NCBI RefSeq assembly: GCF_000172975.1
Contig: NZ_ABTR02000001.1
Coordinates: 1-64,000, forward strand
Direction: 5' to 3'
DNA: 64,000 nucleotides
Source of the DNA: Dethiosulfovibrio peptidovorans DSM 11002
Lineage (GTDB): Bacteria; Synergistota; Synergistia; Synergistales; Dethiosulfovibrionaceae
The notes under the pieces are model-generated. The model did no database searches and was not told where the DNA came from. It saw only the letters and a list, made by a program, of their open reading frames with translations. Every line of letters begins with the position of its first letter. The stretch's first letter is position 1. The position numbers and the translations under genes were made by a program. Below are positions 7,801 to 16,266 of this stretch, piece after piece.

Positions 7801-10428
7801 TCAGTACCCCAGATCGAATGACTTGACTATCCCCCGGCCGATCTCCCGACCGGTCTTGTCCGCATCCTCCGGACGTTTTACGTTGACCGTGCCTATCTGT
7901 ATCGATATAGGGGCGGACACCTTGTTGACCGTCCCGCCGAATTCGCCCTTACCGGAGAACTTCGGCATCCTGCTTTGAACCCCCAGGTTGGAAAGCTCCA
8001 GCTTGGCGTGGTAGGCTTTCAGATCTCCCATCAAGGCGGAGCTGAATTTCATACCGGCATATTCTTTTTCTATCTGATCTCCGGTTTTTTTGACGAGCTC
8101 GTCCGTCCTCTTCTGAATGAGCTTCATGGCCTCTGTCAGAGCGGGACCTTTTATAAAGCCGTCCTGAATGGCCCCGGTCAGAATCTTTACGATGGAATCC
8201 TGCCCCTTGCCCATGGCCCCGGCTATGGAGGCCATAAGAGCGTCTCCCCCCTCCGTTCCCATCTTCTCCATGGCGGATACGAAGGCGGTGGCCATATAGG
8301 GATCCTCGTCGGCGAGAGACTTCTTTATCTCCTCTACCGCCTTCAATATGGAGTCTCTCATCACGGCATCGGCCTCTTCGGCGGAGACTCCCAATGTTTC
8401 CATCGCCTCTTTGCCGCCGGCTTTTATCTCCACTACACGCTTCTTAAGGTCCGAGATGGCTAAATCTATCTTTCTGATCGGCTTATCGCTAACCCACCTG
8501 GCTAGGAGATCGTCGGGGTTATCAAAAAGCTCTTCATCATCGAATAGACTAGCTAGAGAAAACGGGTCCTCTTCAAGCTTTTTCATATCATCCGATACGT
8601 TTTTGATCTTATCGTCCAAATCCTCGACGGCCTTGGAGGTCTCTTTTAGCGATACACTCGTCTTTTTGTTCTTCTCTATCCATTTCTGAATCGGTTCAGG
8701 CAGACTTTCGAGGGCCTCTTTATCTCCCTTCAAGGCCTCTTCGAACCCTTCCAGATCCTCCAGCCCCATATCCAGGCCTATATTCGCCCCGGCACCACCA
8801 AGAGCGAGCTTAAGCTCGTAGAACCAAGCTCCCTTGTACTTGATCAACGCCCGCATCTCGTTGCGAAAGTCCTTGGCCCAGCGAGACAGTCGTCCACTGT
8901 CTCCCAACTTATTAATCATCTCCGATAATGCCGCTCCGCTTTTTATAAGCCACTTAGCGATGGAAGTACCCTCGATAAAAGCCGCCACCTTGTTGAACTT
9001 CTCCATCATATCGGCCAAGTCGCCAAAAGATCCCGCAAGGCTTAGAACTCCTCCGGCTATGGACAAAACCTTACCGGAGGCCCACCCGTATATTATGATC
9101 TTGGTCAGGCTGTCGGCGTGTTCTATCAGGAGCTCCCAGGGGATCATGTCGGCTATGGTCTTAAGCGATCGATAGATAGCCTTCAGCATTCTGCCGAAGG
9201 TCTCGCACTGATCGGTGAAGGAGGCGACATCGACCTTCTCCAACGCCTCTTTGAACTCTTCCACTTGTATATTGCCTAACCCCAATCCTTCGAAGAAGGC
9301 ATCAACCGAGCCCTTAAGCACCTGGTTTTCGTCCGCCCATTCGACGAGAACCTCCAGCAGTTCGGCAACGTGGGCGACATATCGAGACACCTCGTCTCCC
9401 AACGGCTCAAGGAGCTTGTCTTTCGCGGTATTCCTAAGTGATTGAAGAGACTCTATCAACGTAGATGTTTCCTCGTCGGCCGTTTCGATCGCTCCCTCGG
9501 CCTTCGACAAGACCTCCACCAACGCTCCGAGCTCGAAGCGGTTCTCCCTGATAGCCGCCGCCATGTCCGGACCTGCATCGGCGCCGAAATACTTCACGGC
9601 CTTGTTTATGGCATCTCCTTCGGTGGTGGCGTTTTTTATGCTATTCGTAAGGTCCTTCCATCCCTGAACCAGGTTCCGGACACCGCTTCGGGTCATGTTG
9701 GTTATCGCCTGGCCAAGACCGGACAGGGCCTTTTCGGTGCTGACCCCTTCCTTCTCCCACTTGCCCAACAACCCGAGAGCCTCCTCCAGGGAGAAGCCCA
9801 GCTGCCTGAACTTGGTTCCATAGGTAACGGCCTTCTCCGCCAGGTTTTCTATGGAAGCCCCCGTCGATCTGGATGCAACGAACAGCGCATCCAACGCCTC
9901 GGTCTGTTTATCCGTCGAGATGGACCAGTCCCCGAAGAGCCTGGAACCCAGACGAACCGCGTTGTTGAGATCCACTCCGGTGACGTCCGACAGGGACAGA
10001 TACTGCTGGGTCAATTTCTCCAGAGCCTCACCGGCGGCCCCGGTCGCCACCCGAACAGCCGCCAGAGCCTGGGCCACCTCTCCGTATCCGGACACCGGGT
10101 TTTCCCTGAAAAGCCTTCTGACGATGTCCTCGTATTCTTTCAGGGCCTCTTCGCCTTCTCCGGTTTTCTGGGCGACGACCGCCATGGCCTCCTCGAGGTC
10201 CTGGGCCACCGAGAAAGCGGCCAATCCGGTTCCCGCGGCGGCGGTTTTGGCCGCAAGGCCTACCGCCACAAGCCCCTTCATAGCCGGGTCGAAAACCTTC
10301 CCTACCGACTGGCCGTAGGTCTCCAGGCGGTGACCGTTCAGATAGAGGGTTTTCTGCAATCTGTCGAAGGCGCTCACGGCCTGATCTACACGAGCCCCTA
10401 CGTTTATCTGTACGTCCCGCTTGGACAA
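7801..10428 (-). CDS. Tail tape measure protein
   Basis: 875 aa from a TTG start at 10428, chosen because GGAGGTGATC ends two bases before it; a longer upstream reading would cross a terminator hairpin. The N-terminal third is Ala/Leu-rich and helical, with the usual tape-measure block (LSDVTGVDLNNAVRLGSRLF, GASIENLAEKAVTYGTKF). This is followed by hydrophobic stretches near residues 440-510 and Glu/Lys-rich coiled coils near 570-800. At roughly 1.5 angstrom per residue, the family's usual rule, the tail would be about 130 nm. It is the largest late gene and follows the tail chaperone, but cargo genes separate the two. Confidence 0.9.
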   Translation of the reverse strand: MSKRDVQINVGARVDQAVSAFDRLQKTLYLNGHRLETYGQSVGKVFDPAMKGLVAVGLAAKTAAAGTGLAAFSVAQDLEEAMAVVAQKTGEGEEALKEYEDIVRRLFRENPVSGYGEVAQALAAVRVATGAAGEALEKLTQQYLSLSDVTGVDLNNAVRLGSRLFGDWSISTDKQTEALDALFVASRSTGASIENLAEKAVTYGTKFRQLGFSLEEALGLLGKWEKEGVSTEKALSGLGQAITNMTRSGVRNLVQGWKDLTNSIKNATTEGDAINKAVKYFGADAGPDMAAAIRENRFELGALVEVLSKAEGAIETADEETSTLIESLQSLRNTAKDKLLEPLGDEVSRYVAHVAELLEVLVEWADENQVLKGSVDAFFEGLGLGNIQVEEFKEALEKVDVASFTDQCETFGRMLKAIYRSLKTIADMIPWELLIEHADSLTKIIIYGWASGKVLSIAGGVLSLAGSFGDLADMMEKFNKVAAFIEGTSIAKWLIKSGAALSEMINKLGDSGRLSRWAKDFRNEMRALIKYKGAWFYELKLALGGAGANIGLDMGLEDLEGFEEALKGDKEALESLPEPIQKWIEKNKKTSVSLKETSKAVEDLDDKIKNVSDDMKKLEEDPFSLASLFDDEELFDNPDDLLARWVSDKPIRKIDLAISDLKKRVVEIKAGGKEAMETLGVSAEEADAVMRDSILKAVEEIKKSLADEDPYMATAFVSAMEKMGTEGGDALMASIAGAMGKGQDSIVKILTGAIQDGFIKGPALTEAMKLIQKRTDELVKKTGDQIEKEYAGMKFSSALMGDLKAYHAKLELSNLGVQSRMPKFSGKGEFGGTVNKVSAPISIQIGTVNVKRPEDADKTGREIGRGIVKSFDLGY

Positions 10429-10450
10429 AAGATCACCTCCGGAGAGAAAT

Positions 10451-10482
10451 AAAAAAAAGCCGCCCCTGAGGGACGACTTTTT
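10451..10482. terminator. Bidirectional terminator between tape measure and toxin genes
   Basis: An 8-bp stem (GCCGCCCC / GGGACGAC with two G-T pairs) around a TGA loop is flanked by eight A residues on the left and five T residues on the right, so it can end transcripts in both directions. Leftward reading places it 20 bp before the tape-measure start, where it would reduce read-through from the cargo region into the late genes. Confidence 0.75.
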
Positions 10483-10502
10483 GAACGAGAGAGTAAGCTT
10501 CG

Positions 10503-10534
10503 TTGCGTATAGTAGCACTTAGTGCTACTATACT
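10503..10534. promoter_or_regulatory. Palindromic operator/promoter of the HigBA-type module
   Basis: A perfect palindrome, GTATAGTAGCAC-TTA-GTGCTACTATAC (10507-10533), overlaps two -10-like hexamers (TATAGT at 10508, TATACT at 10529), immediately before the toxin ATG at 10538. Type II antitoxins usually bind such sites to repress their own operon. With the second -10 the message would be nearly leaderless. No good ribosome-binding site precedes the toxin ATG. Confidence 0.65.
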
Positions 10535-10537
10535 AGC

Positions 10538-10912
10538 ATGAACCGGATATTTATAACAAAGGCATTTTATCGTTGGATGTCCAAAAATCGCATCAACAAC
10601 GACAGCATCATAGCCGCCGTAAAAGAGATGGAATCCGGTCTAATCGATGCGAACCTTGGAGGATACATCTGCAAAAAAAGGATTCCTCTCCCGGGGCAAG
10701 GGAAAAGGGGTAGCGCAAGAACGATAGTCGCAACCAAGCAGGAGAATAGCTGGTTCTTCATTTATGGATTTAACAAGAACGAGCGTTCAAACATATCCTC
10801 GAAAGAACTCGAGTCCTTTCAGGAAATGGCAAGAGGGTTGCTGTCTCTGACAAATCAAAAACTATCTTTAGCTACTAGAAATGGCGCATTGAAGGAGGTG
10901 TCGTCAAAATGA
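10538..10912 (+). CDS. higB: Type II toxin, RelE/ParE (HigB-2-like)
   Basis: 124 aa. The central block RIPLPGQGKRGSARTIVA followed by WFFIYGFNKNER is characteristic of HigB-type RelE/ParE toxins (COG4737), ribosome-dependent mRNA interferases. The antitoxin gene follows with an ATGA overlap, the toxin-first order usual for HigBA. The pair lies on the strand opposite the late genes, with its own palindromic operator and terminators on both sides, as expected for prophage cargo. Target and activity are inferred from the family. Confidence 0.88.
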   Translation: MNRIFITKAFYRWMSKNRINNDSIIAAVKEMESGLIDANLGGYICKKRIPLPGQGKRGSARTIVATKQENSWFFIYGFNKNERSNISSKELESFQEMARGLLSLTNQKLSLATRNGALKEVSSK

Positions 10913-11211
10913 GCCGTATACTTGAAGAAATGCACGAAACAGCTCGTGACCTGTACGAAGCGGGAAGCTTTTCCAAAAACCAGATGCAAAACTTCGACGT
11001 AATGTGTCTCCCGAAGGTTCCCAACTATTCTCCGGAGAACATCAAACATATTCGTTCTTTGTACGATCTAAGTCAAAAAAACTTAGCTTTTCTCCTTAAC
11101 GTCAGTCTATCTACTCTACAAAAGTGGGAAACCGGAGCGAAAAAACCGGCAGGGGCGGCCAGAAAACTCCTGAACGTCTTGGAATCAAAAGGAATATCCG
11201 CTCTGCTTTAA
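10909..11211 (+). CDS. higA: XRE-family antitoxin (HigA-2-like)
   Basis: 100 aa, starting inside the toxin stop (ATGA), with GAAGGAGGTG upstream. The C-terminal half is a helix-turn-helix (IRSLYDLSQKNLAFLLNVS, then LQKWETGAKKPAGAARKLL), matching HigA antitoxins (COG2944). It should bind the toxin and the palindrome at 10507-10533. The N-terminal 35 residues are the probable toxin-binding part. Confidence 0.88.
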   Translation: MSRILEEMHETARDLYEAGSFSKNQMQNFDVMCLPKVPNYSPENIKHIRSLYDLSQKNLAFLLNVSLSTLQKWETGAKKPAGAARKLLNVLESKGISALL

Positions 11212-11223
11212 ACGCACATTACC

Positions 11224-11251
11224 AAGGGCCATCATCTCGACGATGGCCCTT
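11224..11251 (+). terminator. Terminator after the toxin-antitoxin operon
   Basis: A perfect 10-bp stem, AAGGGCCATC / GATGGCCCTT, with an 8-base loop lies 12 bp past the antitoxin stop. The following tract is only weakly T-rich (TGATGACTTT). Confidence 0.7.
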
Positions 11252-11279
11252 GATGACTTTAATCAGTATTGGTTAACCT

Positions 11280-12410
11280 TTACTCCACCATGGCCGTTAT
11301 ACCGAAGTGATCCAGAAACCACTCCCTGCCTCTTTCGTTGTACACGAAGGTGTTGACCTCCTTGCTGGAATAACGGGACTTGCTTCTTATCCAGTAGCCG
11401 TATTCTCCGTCCTCCCCCGCCGGGCTCTTCAGATGATGGGACTTGGCCACCTTGCCCACCACCTGGGCGGAGACTCCACACTCCTTCCCTATGTCGGTGG
11501 CAGAGTACATCGGCTCGGCGGATCTGGGAAGCAGACGAGTCAGATCGACGTCTGTAACCAGCTCGCCGTACTTGGCCATAAAGACGGTCTTGGACTCTTT
11601 GGTCATGACGTCCTTGAAGGCGTCCATGCCCTTCAGGATCATCTTGGCCATTCGACAGTTGGCGTTTCGCTCCATGATGGCGAGACGTTTTTCCGCAAGC
11701 TCTTCCTTTCTGCCGTTCTTGGATGGATCGACGCCGGGAAGAGCGTAGCTTCCGGTTTTTCGTATGGTCGGCAAAAGCTCGTGGGTAACCCAGCGTTTGA
11801 ATCGTTTGGCCCCTGGCTTGTTCGACCGCATGATCAGGATATACAAGCCGGACTCGGAAATCAGTAGAGTGTCTCTGTTTTGACCTGATACGAAAAGTTT
11901 TCGTATCAGCTTCTCATCCTCGTCCAGCTTCGAGCATGATTTACTGACATCCGATAACCCCAGCACATCACATACATCTTTTGCCACCCACCAAGGGTTG
12001 CCGTTGATGAATACCACCCTTACCACCATTCGCTCGAACTCGAACAACGTCACATCAGAATCACCAGTTACGGGATTAGCCTCCAGCACATCTATCATCT
12101 CTCCTGCCTCCCTTCGGCTCTCTGCGGCACGAAAAAAATCGAAAGCGGACCTTATCTCGCCTTTCTCGTCGTTTCTTTCCATCACGGCGACGGTTTCCGA
12201 TAAATCAACGGAACGCCCCTGTGCCTCCATCCGATTTACGTAAAGCCATGCCACATACACGACCCAGCCGTAAAAAGTTCTCCTATCGACGTTTTCAGGC
12301 AGATCACGCAACCCCGACGATCTATACGAAAAAACGTCATTTACGGCCCTTTTTATCAATTCCCGACCTTGAACATTCTTGCTTCCTGTTTTTTCCTTAA
12401 TTTCAAGCAT
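11280..12410 (-). CDS. BRO-N domain phage antirepressor
   Basis: 376 aa from ATG 12410 (MLEIKEKT), preceded by AAGGGGGC. Residues about 125-225 form a Bro-N domain (VVFINGNPWWVAKDVCDVLG ... LISESGLYILIMRSNKPGAKRFKRWVTHELLPTIR). The last 80 residues resemble a KilAC/ANT-like DNA-binding tail (YSATDIGKECGVSAQVVGKVA). Proteins of this type antagonise phage repressors. Its place inside the tail module, far from both repressor loci, is unusual. A second in-frame start at 12455 would put the beginning of the gene inside a strong hairpin. Confidence 0.85.
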   Translation of the reverse strand: MLEIKEKTGSKNVQGRELIKRAVNDVFSYRSSGLRDLPENVDRRTFYGWVVYVAWLYVNRMEAQGRSVDLSETVAVMERNDEKGEIRSAFDFFRAAESRREAGEMIDVLEANPVTGDSDVTLFEFERMVVRVVFINGNPWWVAKDVCDVLGLSDVSKSCSKLDEDEKLIRKLFVSGQNRDTLLISESGLYILIMRSNKPGAKRFKRWVTHELLPTIRKTGSYALPGVDPSKNGRKEELAEKRLAIMERNANCRMAKMILKGMDAFKDVMTKESKTVFMAKYGELVTDVDLTRLLPRSAEPMYSATDIGKECGVSAQVVGKVAKSHHLKSPAGEDGEYGYWIRSKSRYSSKEVNTFVYNERGREWFLDHFGITAMVE

Positions 12411-12433
12411 AAAAAAAGCCCCCTTACGTCCAT

Positions 12434-12487
12434 AGGGACAGGGAGCCATCGACATGGTACAATTATTCCATGTGAGGGCTTGTCCCT
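12434..12487. other. Multi-helix RNA/DNA hairpin before the BRO antirepressor
   Basis: Nested inverted repeats AGGGACA/TGTCCCT, AGCC/GGCT and ACATGG/CCATGT enclose a 10-base AT-rich centre. On the leftward transcript it is followed within 25 nt by GGGGGC and seven T residues, just before the antirepressor ATG. It could form part of an attenuator. The element could also act as an operator on DNA. Confidence 0.5.
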
Positions 12488-12543
12488 TGTTCTACCCCGT
12501 TTGATCGTCTGTCCGCCAAGAGAGATCGATCATGCGGGGTTTC

Positions 12544-12732
12544 CTATTTAGATTTCGCGTTCTTCAGTTTTTCTACCGCTTCTTCGCTAAAGAGATAGTT
12601 CCGACTTCCAGCTTCCCTCATCTCACAATCATCAAGGCCGATCTTTTTTCCCAACCTGATGACGTAGGACGGATTGAGTTCAAGCTTTTCCGCAACCTCT
12701 TTGGTAATAAAAACAGTCCTTACGTCCGACAT
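12544..12732 (-). CDS. Small MerR/excisionase-type HTH protein
   Basis: 62 aa. The sequence VFITKEVAEKLELNPSYVIRLGKKIG followed by NYLFSEEAVEKLKNAK has the winged-helix layout of small MerR-like or excisionase-like DNA-binding proteins (recognition helix, then a short wing and C-terminal helix). It lies upstream of the BRO antirepressor on the same strand and may regulate the cargo block. Its upstream region contains a TGACGTCA palindrome near 12773. Confidence 0.65.
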   Translation of the reverse strand: MSDVRTVFITKEVAEKLELNPSYVIRLGKKIGLDDCEMREAGSRNYLFSEEAVEKLKNAKSK

Positions 12733-12799
12733 CGCAACACATCCTTTTTTAGAGGATATCAGTATTGATGTCTGACGTCAAGATACGCCTAGATAGCTA

Positions 12800-13814
12800 T
12801 CAAGGGAGAAAGTCCAAGTATGAATCATCACTCATATTAACAAACTCATCGTTTAACCTTATACTTATTTCCTCCTTCCCCCCAACACAAAAATGGCGAA
12901 GAGTCACCGTGTCCTCCGCTGAAAGATCACCTTTATTCAATTTACCTAACAAGACGGTAGCCTCTTCTCCGGTCATTGTTATATCGTTCAACAGCCCTGT
13001 TTTCTTTGGAACGAGAAGCTTTTTAGGATCAATCTTAGTCGGTAGAACATCCCAAGAACTAGGATCTAGGTCAACACTAAAGACATCCCATTTTTCATTT
13101 ATCGCTTTATGGGATACATCCTCTTCGCCATCAACTAGGGCTCCTTGTGCTTTTAAAATTGGATTCCTACACCCCAGGTAGACTTCTTTTATTTCTTGTT
13201 TTTTAGCGTACATATGGAGCCCAGGTTTGATAGGATACGCCATGCTAGGACATAGCATAATATCGCTAGTAGAATCAAAACCACAATTTGGATCGGATTG
13301 AGTTTCTCGACACTCTTCAAACAAATCAGACACAATTCTTACAACCCGAACCTCGTCTTCGTATTCCCAATCAGAGCTTTTAGTTAACAAAAAATCCGAA
13401 AGCATTTTCTTAACTCTAATTGAGCTATCCTCATCTAAATAACCTGGAGCTTTAGGGGGAAGCTCCATCAGGTCCTCAATAGACTCTCCCGAAGAGATCA
13501 AATACATAGCATGGACATGCTGCCTGGTTTCGCAATTTAAGATATACTCCTCTCTATCATTACAATAACGAACGTTTCCATCATTTACGGTAATAACGTT
13601 ATACAAATCACTGCAAAAAAAAGCATCGCTAACATCATATCCAAGAACGAAGCCTTTATGATTCTGCCCATAATGAGACCACATCAAAGAATTCAATGGA
13701 TTTCTTGTAAGAGAGAGAACTAAAAACTTCTCTTGCATCGATGTGATGTACTCAAAAACCTTAGGGCTATCTCCGTCAATCGACAATGACAGCTCAAAAG
13801 GATCATTGAAATAT
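12800..13814 (-). pseudogene. DUF2971 protein, C-terminal fragment split off by an IS element
   Basis: The frame continues without interruption from the IS junction: Tyr-Phe-Asn-Asp-Pro-Phe-Glu-Leu-Ser, then about 328 residues to the stop at 12800. FNDPFELS and the later LMWSHYGQNHKGFVLGYD are the signature blocks of the DUF2971 family. The fragment has only weak internal starts (a TTG at 13786). The missing 28 N-terminal codons lie beyond the IS at 15487-15570, in frame once one copy of the 4-bp duplication is removed. The gene is AT-rich compared with the tail genes. DUF2971 proteins are of unknown function and occur often near defence genes. Confidence 0.85.
13811..13814. repeat. Target-site duplication, left copy (ATAT)
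   Basis: ATAT here and at 15487-15490 flank the insertion sequence. A 5-bp reading (GATAT) is also possible on the minus strand. Joining the flanks after removing one copy restores the DUF2971 reading frame. Confidence 0.75.
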
Positions 13815-13889
13815 CCCTACCTGCCAAAATAGGTGTCGCATGATAGACTAGTTTAGCGAGTCGAGAGAGGCTCCCTGGAGGTGCGACAC

Positions 13890-14387
13890 ATGGCGAGGTA
13901 CAGCAAAGAACAAAAAGAGGCAATCAAAAAGAGAATGATGCCGCCGGAGAACATGTCCATACCTAAATTATCGAAAGAGACTGGCATAACGGTGACAACC
14001 CTCTACAACTGGAGAAAAGAGCTCCGTGCGTCCGGCAAAGCAGCTCCCTGCGACGAAGATAGACCGGATAGCTGGAGTTCCAGAGACAAGTTCCTCATAG
14101 TCCACGAGACCTACACCATGAACGAGGAGGAGCTGGCCCGGTACTGCAGGGAAAAAGGACTGTACGTCGAACAGGTTATAAGCTGGCGAAACTCCTGCGA
14201 GGAGGCAAACGATGGCCAGAGCCTCAAGGTCAGGGAGCTTATGCATGAGGTAAGCCAGGTAAAGAAGGATCACAAGAAGCTGGCACAGGAGCTCAGACGT
14301 AAGGACAAAGCCCTGGCTGAAGCGGCTGCCCTGCTGGTATTGAGAAAAAAAGTCCAGGCGATCTGGGGGGAAAACGAGGACGACTGA
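13890..14387 (+). CDS. IS3-family transposase, OrfA part
   Basis: 165 aa from ATG 13890, with GGAGG nine bases upstream. The N-terminus is a helix-turn-helix (MSIPKLSKETGITVTTLYNWRKEL), and the C-terminus a leucine-zipper-like coiled coil (VSQVKKDHKKLAQELRRKDK). A run of seven A residues at 14345-14351, read A_AAA_AAA in this frame, is a classical -1 slippery site that would fuse it to the catalytic part. OrfA is longer than the usual 90-110 aa of IS3 elements. Confidence 0.85.
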   Translation: MARYSKEQKEAIKKRMMPPENMSIPKLSKETGITVTTLYNWRKELRASGKAAPCDEDRPDSWSSRDKFLIVHETYTMNEEELARYCREKGLYVEQVISWRNSCEEANDGQSLKVRELMHEVSQVKKDHKKLAQELRRKDKALAEAAALLVLRKKVQAIWGENEDD

Positions 14388-15439
14388 TCGGTGCCTCGGA
14401 TCGCCGTAAAGCAGTAGAACTGATCGAAGAAGCCGTATCGAGCGGAGCTACCCAGGCTAAAGCCTGTAGAGAGGTCGGCATCACTGAGAGAACCTTCCAG
14501 AGATGGTGCAAAGAGGGCCAGGTAAAAGAGGACCAAAGACCTCACGCTCCCAGAAAGACGCCTCAGAAGCTATCGCAAGAGGAAGAACGAAAGGTACTAG
14601 AGATAGCCAACAGCCCGGAATACGCCAGCGCACCGCCAGCCCAGATAGTGAACGATCTACTGGAAAAAGGCATATACATCGCCTCTGAATCGACATTCTA
14701 CAGGATACTCAGGAAACACAGACAGATCAACCATAGAGGCAGAACGGCGGCTCCGGTAAAAAAACCTATAACAACCCATAAAGCCGACGGTCCTAACCAG
14801 CTGTGGTCCTGGGATATAACTTACATCTGCGGACCGGCCAAGGGCCTGTTCTACTACCTGTACCTCATAATAGACCTCTACAGCAGAAAGATAGTCGGCT
14901 GGGAGATCTACGACGAAGAATCAGGAGAACTGGCGTCGGAGGTGGTCACCAAGGCGGTCCTGTCGGAAAAGATCCGCCTTGCCGATAAACCGCTGATCCT
15001 GCACGCCGACAACGGAAGCCCCATGAAAAGCGCCACATTGAGGGCCACCATGGAAAAACTGGGAGTACTGTTCTCCCACAGCAGACCGAGGGTAAGCAAC
15101 GATAACCCCTACAGTGAATCGATCTTCAAGACCCTGAAATACAGACCTGCCTTCCCCAGTGGAGGCTTCAAGGACATAGAGGATGCGAGAGCCTGGACCT
15201 ACCGGTTCGTGTCCTGGTACAACCATACCCACCGTCACAGCGCCTTAAACTACGTGACGCCGGAGCAGAGGCATAAAGGAAAAGCCCCGGAGATACTGGC
15301 GAAGAGGAAGAAAACCCTGGAAGAAGCCAAAAGAAAACACCCGGACAGATGGAGAAACAGACCGATAAGAAACTGCTCCATCGAGGAGACGGTCTATCTG
15401 AACCCGGAGAAAGAGCCCCGGGAAAAGCGCAGAGACTGA
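14351..15439 (+). CDS. IS3-family transposase, DDE catalytic part (reached by -1 frameshift)
   Basis: The -1 frame is open from the A7 slippery site to the stop at 15439, giving a fused transposase of about 516 aa. It starts with a second HTH-like region (AKACREVGITERTFQRWCKE). The DDE integrase core follows: Asp in LWSWDITYICG, Asp in LILHADNGSPMKSA, and Glu in SNDNPYSESIFKTLKYRP. Without frameshifting, the first ATG in this frame is at 14648, inside the catalytic region and lacking the upstream HTH region. Confidence 0.88.
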   Translation, partial: SPGDLGGKRGRLIGASDRRKAVELIEEAVSSGATQAKACREVGITERTFQRWCKEGQVKEDQRPHAPRKTPQKLSQEEERKVLEIANSPEYASAPPAQIVNDLLEKGIYIASESTFYRILRKHRQINHRGRTAAPVKKPITTHKADGPNQLWSWDITYICGPAKGLFYYLYLIIDLYSRKIVGWEIYDEESGELASEVVTKAVLSEKIRLADKPLILHADNGSPMKSATLRATMEKLGVLFSHSRPRVSNDNPYSESIFKTLKYRPAFPSGGFKDIEDARAWTYRFVSWYNHTHRHSALNYVTPEQRHKGKAPEILAKRKKTLEEAKRKHPDRWRNRPIRNCSIEETVYLNPEKEPREKRRD

Positions 15440-15486
15440 GTTAGTCCAATTCGATCTTTTTGCGACATCTCGCTTGACAGGCTCCG

Positions 15487-15570
15487 ATATCTAGGCTCCC
15501 TAAATCCAACTTGGCTGCTTCTCAATGCAGCCAAACCAGCGTCGTAACCATAATACTTGTATAGAATCAC
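15487..15570 (-). pseudogene. DUF2971 protein, N-terminal fragment beyond the IS
   Basis: Twenty-eight codons from GTG 15570 (GGTGGTAAT upstream) read MILYKYYGYDAGLAALRSSQ and on to FREPRY, ending at the ATAT duplication. The LYKYY start followed by an FREPRY-FNDPFELS junction is what an intact DUF2971 N-terminus looks like. With the fragment at 12800-13814 it reconstitutes a gene of about 364 codons. Confidence 0.8.
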
Positions 15571-15708
15571 ATTACCACCAACCCAACACTAAATTAGAAA
15601 CGCTTCTTGATTTAGTATTGTATCAGATAAGAAGAAATACTGCTTCTCGTCACTTTTCCCCCTTCTTTATGAAAAGACATCATAACCACTCTCAGATACT
15701 GACTACCC

Positions 15709-16266
15709 CTAAATCCCCACAACCCCATCCTTTACCAGGTCCTCTATCGTCCGTCGCTTTCCCTTGCCCCGCTCTTCGTCGGGGTCCAGGATTTCCTGTG
15801 CAGCCTCGATAAAGCCCACGAACTGCCAGTAGGTCCAGCGATGGAACATCGTCTCCTCGTCTATTCCGAAGTTGCGCCTCATATGAAGGCAGAACTTCGG
15901 CCATGCCAGAGGATCCCCCTCCGAGTCATCCGCTCCGTCCTCGCCGTGGGTCTTGAGATCCTCCAATATATCCGGCACCTTGTTGACCTCCCAGACTATG
16001 GCCAATAGACCGGACTTCACATCGGCATCCTCCGCCGGAATGGAATCCGCCGTGGGGAAGGCATCCATCAATATAGGGTCCAGAACCCTCCGTTCTTCAA
16101 GCAAGGCATCCATGGCCTCTCTGCCGTCTTCGGGAATCTCGCCGTCGCACAGCTCCCTTATGGACACGACGAGGGCGGAAACGTCCGCCCTCGTCAGATA
16201 CCGCAGTTTATGAGGCCGCCCGCCTATGGTAACGACCAACCGGGCAGGCTCGGGGAAATGGCGCAT
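15709..16266 (-). CDS. Tail assembly chaperone (gpG-like), probable
   Basis: 185 aa, starting within the stop of the tail tube gene (TAATG). It is acidic and helical with a conserved-looking C-terminal region (LHMRRNFGIDEETMFHRWTYWQFVGFIEAAQEI). A small helical protein directly after the major tail protein is normally the tail assembly chaperone that wraps the tape measure. I see no clear slippery sequence for a gpGT-type fusion at its end. The tape-measure gene is 5.3 kb further on, separated by inserted cargo. Confidence 0.65.
   Translation of the reverse strand: MRHFPEPARLVVTIGGRPHKLRYLTRADVSALVVSIRELCDGEIPEDGREAMDALLEERRVLDPILMDAFPTADSIPAEDADVKSGLLAIVWEVNKVPDILEDLKTHGEDGADDSEGDPLAWPKFCLHMRRNFGIDEETMFHRWTYWQFVGFIEAAQEILDPDEERGKGKRRTIEDLVKDGVVGI

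Larger units (their letters stand above)
13815..15486 (+). mobile_element. IS3-family insertion sequence, complete
   Basis: About 1,672 bp. The terminal inverted repeats are imperfect, about 26 bp: both ends share CCTG-C/T-CAA followed by AG-x-TGTCGCA. It has a 4-bp target duplication and a transposase in two frames with an A7 slippery site. Both ends and both frames look intact, so it may be active. It interrupts a prophage DUF2971 gene. Confidence 0.85.
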
